A stretch of 51,962 nucleotides of DNA from an uncultured Saccharospirillaceae bacterium (lineage in GTDB: Bacteria; Pseudomonadota; Gammaproteobacteria; Pseudomonadales; Natronospirillaceae): NCBI GenBank assembly GCA_913063165.1, contig CAJXZL010000009.1, positions 1 through 51,962 of the forward strand. The letters are read 5' to 3'. Positions within the stretch are counted from its first letter, which is position 1. The number at the start of each line of letters is the position of its first letter. A program made the translations under genes and the position numbers. The notes below the pieces were generated by a model, which did not search any database, was not told where the DNA came from, and saw only the letters and a list, made by a program, of their open reading frames with translations. Below are positions 31,779 to 40,830 of the stretch, piece after piece.

Positions 31779-33017
31779 TTACTCAACAATCGTGTTGATC
31801 ATCAAATCAATCGTCTGTTTGCCATCACCCACCTTTATGGGTGCTGACACAATTTCTAGATCGCCCGGTTGACCCGCAGCAGAACCAGCCATTGACAAAC
31901 GTGCAACCACTTCAACCGTCGATCCAGCCTGGATTCCTGCCATAGGACCCATCGCAGCAGAAGCATCTAGCACCACACTCAGTGGAAATGTAAAACTCGA
32001 CAGGTTACGTACAGCAACTGGCATTGGCGGACCACCAGCAACTCGTGCTAGCACAAACAAGGCTTTGGCTTTAAGTGCTTTAACTGCCAATGCTTGATCA
32101 AGATCTAACTGTACGATAATGGCTGGGCCAGCGACAGCTGCTGGCGCTGCTTGCTCTGGTATAGCCATTCCCAATTCAACCAACTTGCCTTCTGCTGCTG
32201 CAATCGCTGATCGAACTGACGCCGCTTCTGCAGGTGAAATCTCTGCCAAACGTCTCCATTGCACAATGGCTGTCGCGTAGTCACCCGCTTCATAGGCAGC
32301 AATTCCGCTGATGCCCACAGCAAGTGAATTTAACGGATCCAACTGCAACGCTTCTTCAAGATACTCAACATCAATCGGCGCTAAAGCACGCTCATTGGCG
32401 AAGAAACGGGCTTGAACCACATAAGTCATCAATGCAGAACGGTCTTCGGCATAAGCCTCAGGCACGAGATCAAGTGCTGCCAATGCCTTTGCGTAAGCCG
32501 TAGCCGCATCAGAGTATCTGCTGTGATTCATATAGGCACTGCCAAGCGTCCACAAGCCTTCAATGTCGTCTGGGGTGCTGTGCAATTTCTTTTCAAGCAA
32601 CTCAAGATACCGTAATTCAGCTTCTGCGCTGCTACCTGCCTGCTCATATGCCGTCTGTAACTCAATATCTGCCAAGTTACCCCGCGTTTGATAAAATACA
32701 AAACTTCCAATGATACCGACCAGCGCAATTGCAACGACAAAACCTATCGGCTTCTTCGTATCCAATGGCTTGGACTGGGCTCGGTCTGAATCTTCCAATA
32801 ACTTTAATTTGAGTTCTTGCTCCATTGCATCACGATCAGCGTCGTCAAACTCACCGGCACTGTATGCCTGATTTAATTCATTAATCTGTTGCTTATAGGC
32901 TTTGAGGTTTTCTGCCTGACGATCAACTACTCGGTTTTCCGGGCGAGCAACCATCAAGGGATAAATCACAAACGCCAATGCGAACAACGACAGCAAAATT
33001 GCATAAATATAAAACAT
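31779..33017 (-). CDS. ccmI: Cytochrome c maturation protein CcmI
   Basis: Predicted 412-residue membrane protein that chaperones apocytochrome c to the haem ligation complex. Two N-terminal membrane helices (about 1-20 and 89-109) flank a cytoplasmic region; tetratricopeptide-type helices follow (LWTLGSAYMNHSRYSDAATAYAKAL near 150, YATAIVQWRRLAEISP near 250). The C-terminal part (about 290-412) is the beta-rich CcmI/CycH extension with RVAGGPPMPVAVRNLSSFTFPL. Last gene of ccmABCDEFGHI, 12 bases after ccmH, followed by a terminator. Confidence 0.92.
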   Translation of the reverse strand: MFYIYAILLSLFALAFVIYPLMVARPENRVVDRQAENLKAYKQQINELNQAYSAGEFDDADRDAMEQELKLKLLEDSDRAQSKPLDTKKPIGFVVAIALVGIIGSFVFYQTRGNLADIELQTAYEQAGSSAEAELRYLELLEKKLHSTPDDIEGLWTLGSAYMNHSRYSDAATAYAKALAALDLVPEAYAEDRSALMTYVVQARFFANERALAPIDVEYLEEALQLDPLNSLAVGISGIAAYEAGDYATAIVQWRRLAEISPAEAASVRSAIAAAEGKLVELGMAIPEQAAPAAVAGPAIIVQLDLDQALAVKALKAKALFVLARVAGGPPMPVAVRNLSSFTFPLSVVLDASAAMGPMAGIQAGSTVEVVARLSMAGSAAGQPGDLEIVSAPIKVGDGKQTIDLMINTIVE

Positions 33018-33029
33018 GGCTGGATTCCG

Positions 33030-33506
33030 TTATTTTCTTTTGGGTTTAGTAAGCAGGAGATCAAATCGTGCTTGCTGCTCGTCAGTTAATGTCACCGTAG
33101 GTGTAGCGCGACGTGTCCTAAACAGAAGTCCAAGAACACCTACGCCAAATAGCATAGCCGGTGCTAGATATAACCAAATAGTACGCCAATTGATACGCGT
33201 TCTGTAGGTCACAAACTCCGTGTAACGCGCCACCATGAAATCAATAATTTCTTCATTGGTGTAGCCTTCATTAAGCATTTCCGCCACCTTAACGCGAATG
33301 TCTTTTGCGATTGGGGCAGCAGAGTCGGCAACGTTTTGGTTTTGGCATTTTGGGCAGCGTAACTCATAAGCCAGCTGTTCAAAACGCACATCAAGACCTG
33401 GCTTAGACCAGATATATTCTTCATCAATCACTTCTGTGTGACCGACCACACTTACCAGCATTAACAATGCTGACATGACTAACGCTAGGAAAGAATTAGA
33501 GTTCAT
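33030..33506 (-). CDS. ccmH: Cytochrome c maturation protein CcmH
   Basis: Predicted 158-residue thiol oxidoreductase that reduces the apocytochrome CXXCH cysteines in the periplasm. A signal peptide (to about residue 24) precedes the motif LRCPKCQNQNVADS with Cys51 and Cys54; a membrane helix near 120 anchors the short form. The frame is open to 33620, but the ATG at 33506 gives the normal N terminus and overlaps the ccmG end by 11 bases. The single-domain form plus separate CcmI is the non-enteric arrangement. Confidence 0.94.
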   Translation of the reverse strand: MNSNSFLALVMSALLMLVSVVGHTEVIDEEYIWSKPGLDVRFEQLAYELRCPKCQNQNVADSAAPIAKDIRVKVAEMLNEGYTNEEIIDFMVARYTEFVTYRTRINWRTIWLYLAPAMLFGVGVLGLLFRTRRATPTVTLTDEQQARFDLLLTKPKRK

Positions 33507-34023
33507 CGTAAATCGCCTTGAGTTCTTCGTCCCAATTAGTTTGATTGATTGCGCTAATATGCTTATAGGCCACTGTACCGTCGGAACGAATAAAATAAGT
33601 TTCCGGGGCACCGGTGACACCTAGATTAAATCCAAAGGCACCTTCTTCATCAAACAAATTCAGTCGATAAGGATTACCGAATTGAGTCAGCCATTCGGTC
33701 GCTTCTTCTCGGGTGTCTTTATAGTCTAAACCAATGACCCTGACGCCTTCTTGCGACAACTTGTTCAGAAATGGGTGTTCAATTCTACACGTGATGCACC
33801 AGGTCGCCCATACGTTCAAAATATAGGCCTCTCCATCCAAATCAGCCTTTGTAACAATTTGCTCGCTATCTTGAACGGTGGGCAGGCTGAATTCAGGCAA
33901 AGCCTGATTCAGCAATGGTGTTGGGATGGTCTCGGTATCGAGATCACTCAACAACACGTACATAAACAGGCCACCCAATACAAGACCTAGCAGCACAGGC
34001 GTGAGATACAGTAACTTCCTCAT
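33496..34023 (-). CDS. ccmG: Thiol:disulfide interchange protein CcmG (DsbE)
   Basis: Predicted 175-residue periplasmic thioredoxin-like protein with an N-terminal membrane anchor (about residues 5-25). It keeps CcmH or apocytochrome cysteines reduced using electrons from DsbD. The active site is WCITC (Cys76, Cys79) where the family usually has WCPTC or WCPSC; Pro is replaced by Ile. The cis-Pro loop GAPETYFI is present. Start ATG overlaps the ccmF stop (TAATG). Confidence 0.93.
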   Translation of the reverse strand: MRKLLYLTPVLLGLVLGGLFMYVLLSDLDTETIPTPLLNQALPEFSLPTVQDSEQIVTKADLDGEAYILNVWATWCITCRIEHPFLNKLSQEGVRVIGLDYKDTREEATEWLTQFGNPYRLNLFDEEGAFGFNLGVTGAPETYFIRSDGTVAYKHISAINQTNWDEELKAIYDEL

Positions 34024-35975
34024 TACTGAACCTCCAGCGCCACTTTCTTACGGTAACGGCGATCGAATATCGCTAACAATCCACCTAAGCCCATGAACAG
34101 AGGTCCGTACCAAATCCACCGAACGAATGGCTTCAGGTGAATACGAACTGCCCAATCAGCGCCTTCGACGATTTCGTCGCCCAAAGCAACGTAGAGATCC
34201 ATTAACCAACCAGCTTCGATTGCTGCTTCGGTCATCATGCTGCCACCGGAAAAATAATTACGCTTTTCTGGTTGCATTTCAGTCACCAGTTTACCGTCTT
34301 TATAAACTTCCAAGATACCACGATCAGCTTGGTAGTTTGGTCCACGTACAGGCGTAATTCCAAGCAGTTTGAACGTATAATCACCCACTACGCGCTCACT
34401 GCCAATCTTCATCCGTACGTCATTTTCCGTTTCATAATTGGCAACCATAACCACGCCAACTACTGTGACTGCCATGCCGAAGTGCGCCAATTGCATACCA
34501 TAATAGCCAACGCTTAAACGCTTGAGGCCTTCAAGTAATGATGGTGCATTGCGGGTTTTGGTGTGAAAGCTATATAGAATGCCCCAGAACAACCACAAGG
34601 CAAGCGTTAGACCAAGACTCACCTTCCACGTCACTTCACCGCCATACAAGAAACCGATGACCACAGCCAAAACGATGGCAGTAAGTGCGGCACCGATCTT
34701 GACGTTTTTAAATGCACCAAAGGAATCTGACTTCCAACGAATCAAGGGGCCTAGTGCCATCAGCGCCAATAGGACAACCATGATGCTATTAAAAATAGCA
34801 TTGAAAATCGGCGGTCCCACTGAAATCTTGCCTGCTTGGAAAATATCAAACAACAGTGGCATTAGGGTGCCTAATAACACACCAAACGCAGCAACTGTCA
34901 GCAAGATATTATTAAAGAACAAGAACGATTCGCGCGAATACAGGCCGAAGAAACTATAGCTCTTCATGGCCGGTGCACGCACTGCAAATAGGCTCAAAGA
35001 GCCACCAATGGTGATCGCCAATAGGACTAGAATAAAATAACCACGTTCTGGATCTGACGCAAAGGCATGCACGGATGTCAAAACACCTGAGCGCACCAAG
35101 AAGGTACCCAATAATGAAAATGAGAATGCCAAGATCGCTAACATCACGGTCCATGATTTAAATGCGCCGCGCTTTTCTGTTACCGCCAAACTGTGTACCA
35201 ATGCAGTACCAACTAACCAAGGCATAAATGATGCATTTTCTACTGGATCCCAGAACCACCAACCGCCCCAGCCAAGCTCGTAATAAGCCCACCAGCTTCC
35301 TAAAGCAATACCTAAGGTTAGGAATACCCATGCGACATTGGTCCATGGACGGGCCCAACGAGCCCATGCGGTATCGAGTCGACCGCTGATTAAAGCAGCG
35401 ATAGCAAATACGAATGCCACGGAGAAGCCAACGTAACCCATATAGAGCATCGGTGGATGCAGGATCAAACCAATATCCTGTAACAGCGGATTGAGGTCAC
35501 GCCCTTCTAATGGCGGATTCGGCAACATGCGCTCGAACGGATTGGATGTAAACAAAAGAAACAGCAAAAAGCCCAAGGTTATGACGCCCATAAGACCCAT
35601 TACGGTGGCCATCATATCGGTAGGCAAATTACGGCTAAATATCGCAACTGCCATGGCCCAGCTGGAGAGAATCAAAATCCATAACAACATGGATCCTTCA
35701 TGCCCGCCCCATACCGCACTGATTTTAAACATCATGGGTAATTTGCTGTTTGAATGGTTAGCTGCATAGGCGACAGAGAAGTCGTCTGTGGCCATGGAAT
35801 AGGCCAATAGGATAAAGCTAAACAGCAGAACGAGGAATAAGCCAATAGCCAAAGATCGGCCTGAAGACATTAACCAAATGTTATTCCGGTATACGCCCGT
35901 CAGTGGCATCACAGACAATAATGTCGCCAACATGATGGAGAGGACTAAACTAAAGTAACCAATTTCAGGAATCAT
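34023..35975 (-). CDS. ccmF: Haem lyase subunit CcmF
   Basis: Predicted 650-residue membrane protein with about 15 helices, the core of the haem-apocytochrome ligation complex. The WWD haem-handling domain is WGGWWFWDPVENASFMPW (near residue 234). Other family landmarks are GGHEGSMLLW near 90, HPPMLYMGYVGFSV near 173 and the PVRGPNYQADRG periplasmic stretch. It starts 6 bases after the ccmE stop. Nothing unusual. Confidence 0.97.
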   Translation of the reverse strand: MIPEIGYFSLVLSIMLATLLSVMPLTGVYRNNIWLMSSGRSLAIGLFLVLLFSFILLAYSMATDDFSVAYAANHSNSKLPMMFKISAVWGGHEGSMLLWILILSSWAMAVAIFSRNLPTDMMATVMGLMGVITLGFLLFLLFTSNPFERMLPNPPLEGRDLNPLLQDIGLILHPPMLYMGYVGFSVAFVFAIAALISGRLDTAWARWARPWTNVAWVFLTLGIALGSWWAYYELGWGGWWFWDPVENASFMPWLVGTALVHSLAVTEKRGAFKSWTVMLAILAFSFSLLGTFLVRSGVLTSVHAFASDPERGYFILVLLAITIGGSLSLFAVRAPAMKSYSFFGLYSRESFLFFNNILLTVAAFGVLLGTLMPLLFDIFQAGKISVGPPIFNAIFNSIMVVLLALMALGPLIRWKSDSFGAFKNVKIGAALTAIVLAVVIGFLYGGEVTWKVSLGLTLALWLFWGILYSFHTKTRNAPSLLEGLKRLSVGYYGMQLAHFGMAVTVVGVVMVANYETENDVRMKIGSERVVGDYTFKLLGITPVRGPNYQADRGILEVYKDGKLVTEMQPEKRNYFSGGSMMTEAAIEAGWLMDLYVALGDEIVEGADWAVRIHLKPFVRWIWYGPLFMGLGGLLAIFDRRYRKKVALEVQ

Positions 35976-35981
35976 GGGACC

Positions 35982-36452
35982 TTACTCAGCTGGGTTATAA
36001 GAAGTTGCATCGCAAGTGGCGCCACTGGCTTGTGCAGACTTGATCGCTGCATCAGCTTCTGGTGGCATATACTGCTCATCGTGCTTAGCCAATACCTGTG
36101 AGGCGATGATAACACCATCAACAACTCGACCTTCCACAACAACACTCTGCCCTTCACGGAACAGATCAGGAAGGATCTTGTCATAGGTAACCGGGATTTC
36201 AACGGCACAGTCAGTGATCAAAAAGGTCACATCAAGCCCGTCTTCAGACGCTTGCTTCAAAGAACCGCCTTTGACCAATCCGCCTACACGTACCATTTGG
36301 TCTGGCACAAAGTCACCTGCTGCAATTTCTGCAGGGTGCTTAAACCAGCTGATATTTTTACTGTTAGCGAACAGAATCAGTGCGGTTGCAACTGCAACCA
36401 AAATGACACCGGCTAAGATCAAAATGAGTCTTTGCTTACGTTTCGGGTTCAT
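35982..36452 (-). CDS. ccmE: Haem chaperone CcmE
   Basis: Predicted 156-residue periplasmic haem carrier with an N-terminal membrane anchor (about 9-29) and an OB-fold domain. The covalent haem-binding histidine is His124 in AKHDEQYMPPE. A longer frame extends to 36566, but the extra part overlaps ccmD in another frame; MNPKRKQR at 36452 is the normal start and overlaps the ccmD stop as ATGA. Confidence 0.95.
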   Translation of the reverse strand: MNPKRKQRLILILAGVILVAVATALILFANSKNISWFKHPAEIAAGDFVPDQMVRVGGLVKGGSLKQASEDGLDVTFLITDCAVEIPVTYDKILPDLFREGQSVVVEGRVVDGVIIASQVLAKHDEQYMPPEADAAIKSAQASGATCDATSYNPAE

Positions 36453-36625
36453 GACTGCTCTCTCTTCATTTTCATAGATTGTTCTTTCACGTATCGCTTC
36501 AATGCCAACCGAGGTTGAACAATTAACCAAGCCATACAAAGTGCAAAACTGCCATAAGCGAGCCAAACATAGAGGCCGTGGCCGTCCATCGCTATAAAAT
36601 CACCAAAGGTTTCAAAGGCACCCAT
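36449..36625 (-). CDS. ccmD: Haem exporter accessory protein CcmD
   Basis: A 58-residue gene I translated directly between ccmC and ccmE. It begins MGAFETFGDFIAMDGHGLYV, has one membrane helix (VWLAYGSFALCMAWLIVQP, about 20-38) and a basic tail (LALKRYVKEQ). Family hallmarks are the DGHGLYVWLAYG stretch and position. CcmD links CcmE with CcmC and CcmA-CcmB and is needed for release of haem-loaded CcmE. AGGAG precedes the ATG at suitable spacing; the ATG is 1 base after the ccmC stop, and the end overlaps ccmE by 4 bases. Confidence 0.92.
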   Translation of the reverse strand: MGAFETFGDFIAMDGHGLYVWLAYGSFALCMAWLIVQPRLALKRYVKEQSMKMKREQS

Positions 36626-36626
36626 A

Positions 36627-37373
36627 TTAAGCTCCTGTCATTCTGGAAATTTCTTCTTTCACCCAACTTGCCTTTCTTTCGCGGATTAAAATCTCACTCC
36701 GAGAGCGGATAAACATCTGTGCGAGGAAGAAGGCGTACACACCAAAAATCATCAATACCAGGGGTATCCACATCTCAGCCGGCATCGCTGGTTTTTCAGT
36801 CAGTTTGAAGGTGGCTGGCTGGTGCAACGTATTCCACCAGTTTACCGAATATTTGATAATAGGAATGTTAACTACACCAATAATGGTAAGAACAGCTGCT
36901 GATTTGTCAGCACTCTGTTCGTTCTCCATCACGTGATACAGTGCAATCACACCCAAATAGAGAAACATCAATATTAACATGGACGTGATACGTGCATCCC
37001 ACACCCACCAAGCACCCCAAGTAGGCTTGCCCCACACCGCGCCGGTAATCAGAGCAATTAATGAGAAAATAGCACCAATAGGCGCAATAGATTTTAAGAC
37101 CATGCTGGCCATTTTTAATTTCCATATAATGGAAATTGCACCAAGACTGGCCATCATCATGTAACAGGCCTCAGCAACAATGGCTGAAGGCACATGGATA
37201 TAAATGATGCGGAAACTATTACCCTGCTGGTAGTCCTGAGGCGCAAACCCAAGCCCCCAAATGATACCTACAGTCATCAAAAGTGCCGAGATAACACCCA
37301 AGGTCAAACTCCAATTCCAACTCATTTGATAAAACCACTTGGGCGAACCCCATTTTTGTATCCATTTCCACAT
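36627..37373 (-). CDS. ccmC: Haem handling protein CcmC
   Basis: Predicted 248-residue membrane protein with six helices that loads haem onto CcmE. The WWD motif WGAWWVWDARITSML lies near residue 118, and conserved His residues sit in IHVPSA (about 55) and the NTLHQPAT segment (about 185). AAGGGG precedes the ATG. It follows ccmB by 15 bases. Confidence 0.96.
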   Translation of the reverse strand: MWKWIQKWGSPKWFYQMSWNWSLTLGVISALLMTVGIIWGLGFAPQDYQQGNSFRIIYIHVPSAIVAEACYMMMASLGAISIIWKLKMASMVLKSIAPIGAIFSLIALITGAVWGKPTWGAWWVWDARITSMLILMFLYLGVIALYHVMENEQSADKSAAVLTIIGVVNIPIIKYSVNWWNTLHQPATFKLTEKPAMPAEMWIPLVLMIFGVYAFFLAQMFIRSRSEILIRERKASWVKEEISRMTGA

Positions 37374-37388
37374 GGTTTTTATACCCCT

Positions 37389-38057
37389 TTAATTATTAAC
37401 ACTAATACGTAACGCCACACCGGTCAGCCAAGGCACAAATGACGCAGCACCTAACGCAATGGCACCGATATAGGCAATTTGAGCCCAAAATTCAATCGCT
37501 TGAGCAGCACCGGCAACGGAACTGGCTCCAAAAATAAGCACTGGAATAAACAGGGGCATCACCAACAACGCCAACAGCAAGCCACCCTTTCTTAAGCCAA
37601 CAGTTAAAGCAGCACCCACTGCACCCAGCATACTGAGGGCCAGAGTACCCACTGCCAACGATGCCATTAATGCAATCATGGCTCTTTGTGGCAAGCTGAG
37701 CATCATGCCCAACATGGGACTCATTAGGGTCAAAGGCAATCCCGTCACCATCCAGTGTGCGATGATTTTAGCTAATACCAATCCCTCTACCGATTTGGCA
37801 GACAGTAAAATTTGTTCTAGAGAGCCGTCGTCATAATCATTTCTAAACATCATGTCTAAAGACAGCAATGTTGACAATAATGCAGCAACCCAAATGATAC
37901 CTGGCGCCAACATGCTTAGCTTTTCTAAATCAGGTGTCACCCCCAATGGGAAAAGCGTCACTACCATCATGAAAAATAACAAAGGATTGATCAAATCGAT
38001 CTTTCTGCGATAGGCCAGTAGCATCTCACGCCGCAGCATTAACATGATCGCGCTCAT
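37389..38057 (-). CDS. ccmB: Haem exporter permease CcmB
   Basis: Predicted 222-residue ABC permease with six membrane helices that works with CcmA. Typical stretches are REMLLAYRRKIDLINPLLFF at the start, FRNDYDDGSLEQILL near 70 and ALTVGLRKGGLLLALLVMPL near 150. The start overlaps the ccmA stop by 4 bases. Confidence 0.95.
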   Translation of the reverse strand: MSAIMLMLRREMLLAYRRKIDLINPLLFFMMVVTLFPLGVTPDLEKLSMLAPGIIWVAALLSTLLSLDMMFRNDYDDGSLEQILLSAKSVEGLVLAKIIAHWMVTGLPLTLMSPMLGMMLSLPQRAMIALMASLAVGTLALSMLGAVGAALTVGLRKGGLLLALLVMPLFIPVLIFGASSVAGAAQAIEFWAQIAYIGAIALGAASFVPWLTGVALRISVNN

Positions 38058-38689
38058 ACAAATGCCTCTATATCGACCATACGAGCAGACGGAATATTCA
38101 ACGGGTGATGCGTAGTGAGCACCACAAGTCCGCCATTGTTGGCATGGGCTTCAATATGCGCTTCCAACTGTGCAACCCCTTTAACATCGAGAGCGGTGAA
38201 GGGTTCATCTAGAATCCAAATGGGCATTTGATGGCCCATCAAATACAAACGCGCCAACGCCACACGGCGCTGTTGCCCTGCCGATAAACTGTGAGCAAAT
38301 ACGTGTTCAAATCCAGCCAACCCAACCTGCTTAAGCGCCGAAAAAAGTGCGTCGTCAGTCGGTGCTTCTAGTCCTTTCAGACTGTGATGAAAAACCAAGT
38401 TTTCGAGTGCTGTCGCAGATCCGGTAATGCCCGGTTTGTGACCCAAATACAAATATTTGCTAGGGTCTAACCAATCGGTTTCGCCAAACGGTTCCTGCCA
38501 ATCTAAAGCGCCCATGACCACATCAGCCAATCCTGATAACTTACGCAACAATGTGGTTTTTCCACAGCCATTTGGGCCACGAATCTGCACCACTTCGCCT
38601 TCATGAAACGCCAGATCGAGGTTTTGAAAGAGCAACCGATCATCGCGTTCACAATATAGTTTTTTGGCGGCTAATACCTGCTTTTTCAC
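38054..38689 (-). CDS. ccmA: Haem exporter ATP-binding protein CcmA
   Basis: Predicted 211-residue ABC ATPase that powers release of haem-loaded CcmE. Walker A is GPNGCGKT at residues 38-45, the signature is LSAGQQRRVALARL near 130, and Walker B is IWILDEPFTALD. First gene of ccmABCDEFGHI. The 266 bases before it should hold the promoter; a possible FNR/Anr-like box is listed separately. Confidence 0.95.
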   Translation of the reverse strand: MKKQVLAAKKLYCERDDRLLFQNLDLAFHEGEVVQIRGPNGCGKTTLLRKLSGLADVVMGALDWQEPFGETDWLDPSKYLYLGHKPGITGSATALENLVFHHSLKGLEAPTDDALFSALKQVGLAGFEHVFAHSLSAGQQRRVALARLYLMGHQMPIWILDEPFTALDVKGVAQLEAHIEAHANNGGLVVLTTHHPLNIPSARMVDIEAFV

Positions 38690-38865
38690 TCTAAATTTCC
38701 ACTTTTACAAAACGGTTACGAACGGTGAAAACCGTCTAAACAGGGGTCTTCAAAAAGATAGCGCTATGCTAAAGGATTTATTGATAAAGGAATACACCCG
38801 TTGACCTACCTAGATCAATTGATGCGTCAAGTCACTGTAAATCCGGATAGTCCATTTTGGTATAA

Positions 38866-38879
38866 CTGATCTATATCAA
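38866..38879 (-). promoter_or_regulatory. FNR/Anr-like box upstream of the ccm operon
   Basis: On the minus strand the 14 bases read TTGATATAGATCAG, one mismatch from TTGATNNNNATCAA. It lies 177 bases before ccmA. A class II activator site here would place a start near 38831, where only a weak GATTTA -10 is seen. It may be chance. Confidence 0.3.
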
Positions 38880-38910
38880 TTATTGCCATCGAGACACAAA
38901 CTGGACTCAT

Positions 38911-38940
38911 AAAAAAACCCGGCCATAGCCGGGTCTTTTT
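38911..38940 (-). terminator. Intrinsic terminator after rpsA
   Basis: ACCCGGC and GCCGGGT form a perfect 7-pair stem with loop CATA or its complement. Read leftward, seven T follow, 15 bases after the rpsA stop. Read rightward the stem is followed by CTTTTT, so it may act in both directions. Confidence 0.88.
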
Positions 38941-38955
38941 GAATGGCTACAAAGA

Positions 38956-40635
38956 TTACTCTTTGTTTTCCATTTGGGCTTTGATCAAGTCACCAATGGT
39001 CGTAGGACCAGAAGCTTCAATTTCTTTGCCACGCATTTCTTTCAATGCCACTTTTTCATCATCCGTGTCTTTTGACTTTACAGACAGGTTGATAACGCGG
39101 TTCTTACGATCGATGCTGATGATTTTGGCTTCAACTTCTTCGCCTTCTTTCAACACGTTTCGCGCGTCTTCAATCTTGTCACGGCTGATTTCAGAAGCAC
39201 GCAATGTCGCTTCAACGTCGTCAGCTAGAACAATGATTGCAGCTTTTGCGTCGACTTCACGGACAACACCTTTAACGATGGCACCCTTATCGAATTCAGA
39301 GACGTATTCAGCAAACGGATCGCTATCCAACTGCTTGATACCCAAAGAAATACGCTCACGCTCTGCGTCGATAGACAGGATAACAGTTTCAATCTCGTCA
39401 CCCTTCTTATAACGACGTACCGCTTCTTCGCCAGCTTCATTCCAGCTGATGTCAGACAAGTGAACCAAACCGTCGATACCACCTTCTAGACCGATAAAGA
39501 TACCGAAGTCAGTGATAGATTTGATCTTGCCAGAAACTTTGGCGTTCTTCTGGTATGCACCAGAGAATGCTTCCCAAGGATTCTGTTGGGTCTGCTTGAT
39601 ACCCAATGAAATACGACGACGCTCTTCATCGATATCCAATACCATGACTTCGATATCGTCACCAACCTGAACAACCTTAGAAGGATGGATGTTCTTGTTA
39701 GTCCAATCCATTTCAGAAACGTGTACCAAACCTTCAACGCCTTCTTCCAACTCAGCGAAACAGCCGTAGTCAGTCAAGTTAGTAACACGTGCTGTTACTG
39801 TTGCGTCTTCTGGGTAACGCGCTTTGATATCAACCCATGGATCTTCACCCAATTGCTTCAGGCCAAGAGATACACGGTTACGCTCACGATCGAACTTCAA
39901 TACTTTAACGTCGATTTCGTCGCCAACTGCAACGATTTCAGAAGGATGCTTGATACGCTTCCACGCCATATCGGTGATGTGCAACAGACCGTCGACACCG
40001 CCCAAATCTACGAACGCACCGTAATCGGTCAAGTTCTTCACGATACCCTTCACTGGCTGACCTTCGGCCAAGTTTTCCAGCAATGTATCGCGCTCAGCGC
40101 TGTTAGCAGCTTCAAGAACCGCACGACGTGATACAACCACGTTGTTACGCTTCTTATCTAGCTTGATAACTTTAAATTCTAGTGGCTTGCCTTCAAGGTG
40201 CAATGTGTCACGTACTGGACGAACATCTACCAATGAACCAGGCAAGAAGGCACGAATGGCATTTACGTCAACGGTGAAACCACCCTTAACTTTACCGTTG
40301 ATCACGCCCATAACAACCGCGTTCTCTTCGAACTTAGCTTCCAATTCCAACCATGACTCAGCACGTTTGGCCTTTTCACGAGACAGTTTGGTAGCACCGA
40401 ATCCATCTTCAACAGATTCAAGAGATACTTTAACTTCGTCACCTATGGCAACTTCTAACTCACCAACTTCGTTTAGAAATTCTTCACGCGGTACAACGCC
40501 TTCAGATTTCAGACCAGCATGGATCGTTACCCAATCGCTATCAATTCCAACAATCACACCGGTGATTATAGAACCAGGAACCATATCAATGGTTTGTAAG
40601 CTTACTTCAAACAGATCAGCAAAAGATTCAGTCAT
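38956..40635 (-). CDS. rpsA: 30S ribosomal protein S1
   Basis: Predicted 559-residue protein (E. coli 557) with six S1 RNA-binding repeats; it brings mRNA to the 30S subunit. Repeats show the usual phrases [42 protein letters not shown] and [18 protein letters not shown]; the last repeat is followed by [27 protein letters not shown]. It follows cmk, as in most gammaproteobacteria, but ihfB, the usual next gene, is absent. AGGT lies about 10 bases before the ATG. Confidence 0.97.
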   Translation of the reverse strand: MTESFADLFEVSLQTIDMVPGSIITGVIVGIDSDWVTIHAGLKSEGVVPREEFLNEVGELEVAIGDEVKVSLESVEDGFGATKLSREKAKRAESWLELEAKFEENAVVMGVINGKVKGGFTVDVNAIRAFLPGSLVDVRPVRDTLHLEGKPLEFKVIKLDKKRNNVVVSRRAVLEAANSAERDTLLENLAEGQPVKGIVKNLTDYGAFVDLGGVDGLLHITDMAWKRIKHPSEIVAVGDEIDVKVLKFDRERNRVSLGLKQLGEDPWVDIKARYPEDATVTARVTNLTDYGCFAELEEGVEGLVHVSEMDWTNKNIHPSKVVQVGDDIEVMVLDIDEERRRISLGIKQTQQNPWEAFSGAYQKNAKVSGKIKSITDFGIFIGLEGGIDGLVHLSDISWNEAGEEAVRRYKKGDEIETVILSIDAERERISLGIKQLDSDPFAEYVSEFDKGAIVKGVVREVDAKAAIIVLADDVEATLRASEISRDKIEDARNVLKEGEEVEAKIISIDRKNRVINLSVKSKDTDDEKVALKEMRGKEIEASGPTTIGDLIKAQMENKE

Positions 40636-40771
40636 TACGACAATTACCTACTTAATTGATCAACGGCTCATAAAATTATGAGCACTACCCTACTCCAGCA
40701 TAGCAAGGGTCAACCCAAATTTGACAGATTCGGCTCAAACGCTGGTTCAAGAGCCGATCCATCCCAATTTT

Positions 40772-40793
40772 CATAACGACTCGTGTCGCTATG
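40772..40793 (-). promoter_or_regulatory. Hairpin in the rpsA leader
   Basis: CATAGCGAC and GTCGTTATG form a 9-pair stem (one G-U pair) with a 4-base ACGA loop, about 137 bases before the rpsA ATG and inside the cmk-rpsA gap. No T run follows on the minus strand, so it is not a terminator. S1 represses its own translation through leader structure in E. coli, which makes a regulatory role plausible but unproven. Confidence 0.4.
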
Positions 40794-40830
40794 AATGTGT
40801 TTAATTTTGATTACAGAAGCGTATAAAAAT

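Noticed and set aside
36453-36566. N-terminal extension of ccmE
   Set aside because: The region codes for ccmD in another frame, and CcmE proteins start at the MNPKRKQR point.
40142-40681. 179-codon plus-strand frame opposite rpsA, and similar long frames opposite nqrB, nqrA and copA
   Set aside because: These are Ser/Thr-rich antisense shadows of strongly coding genes with no start signals or family resemblance.
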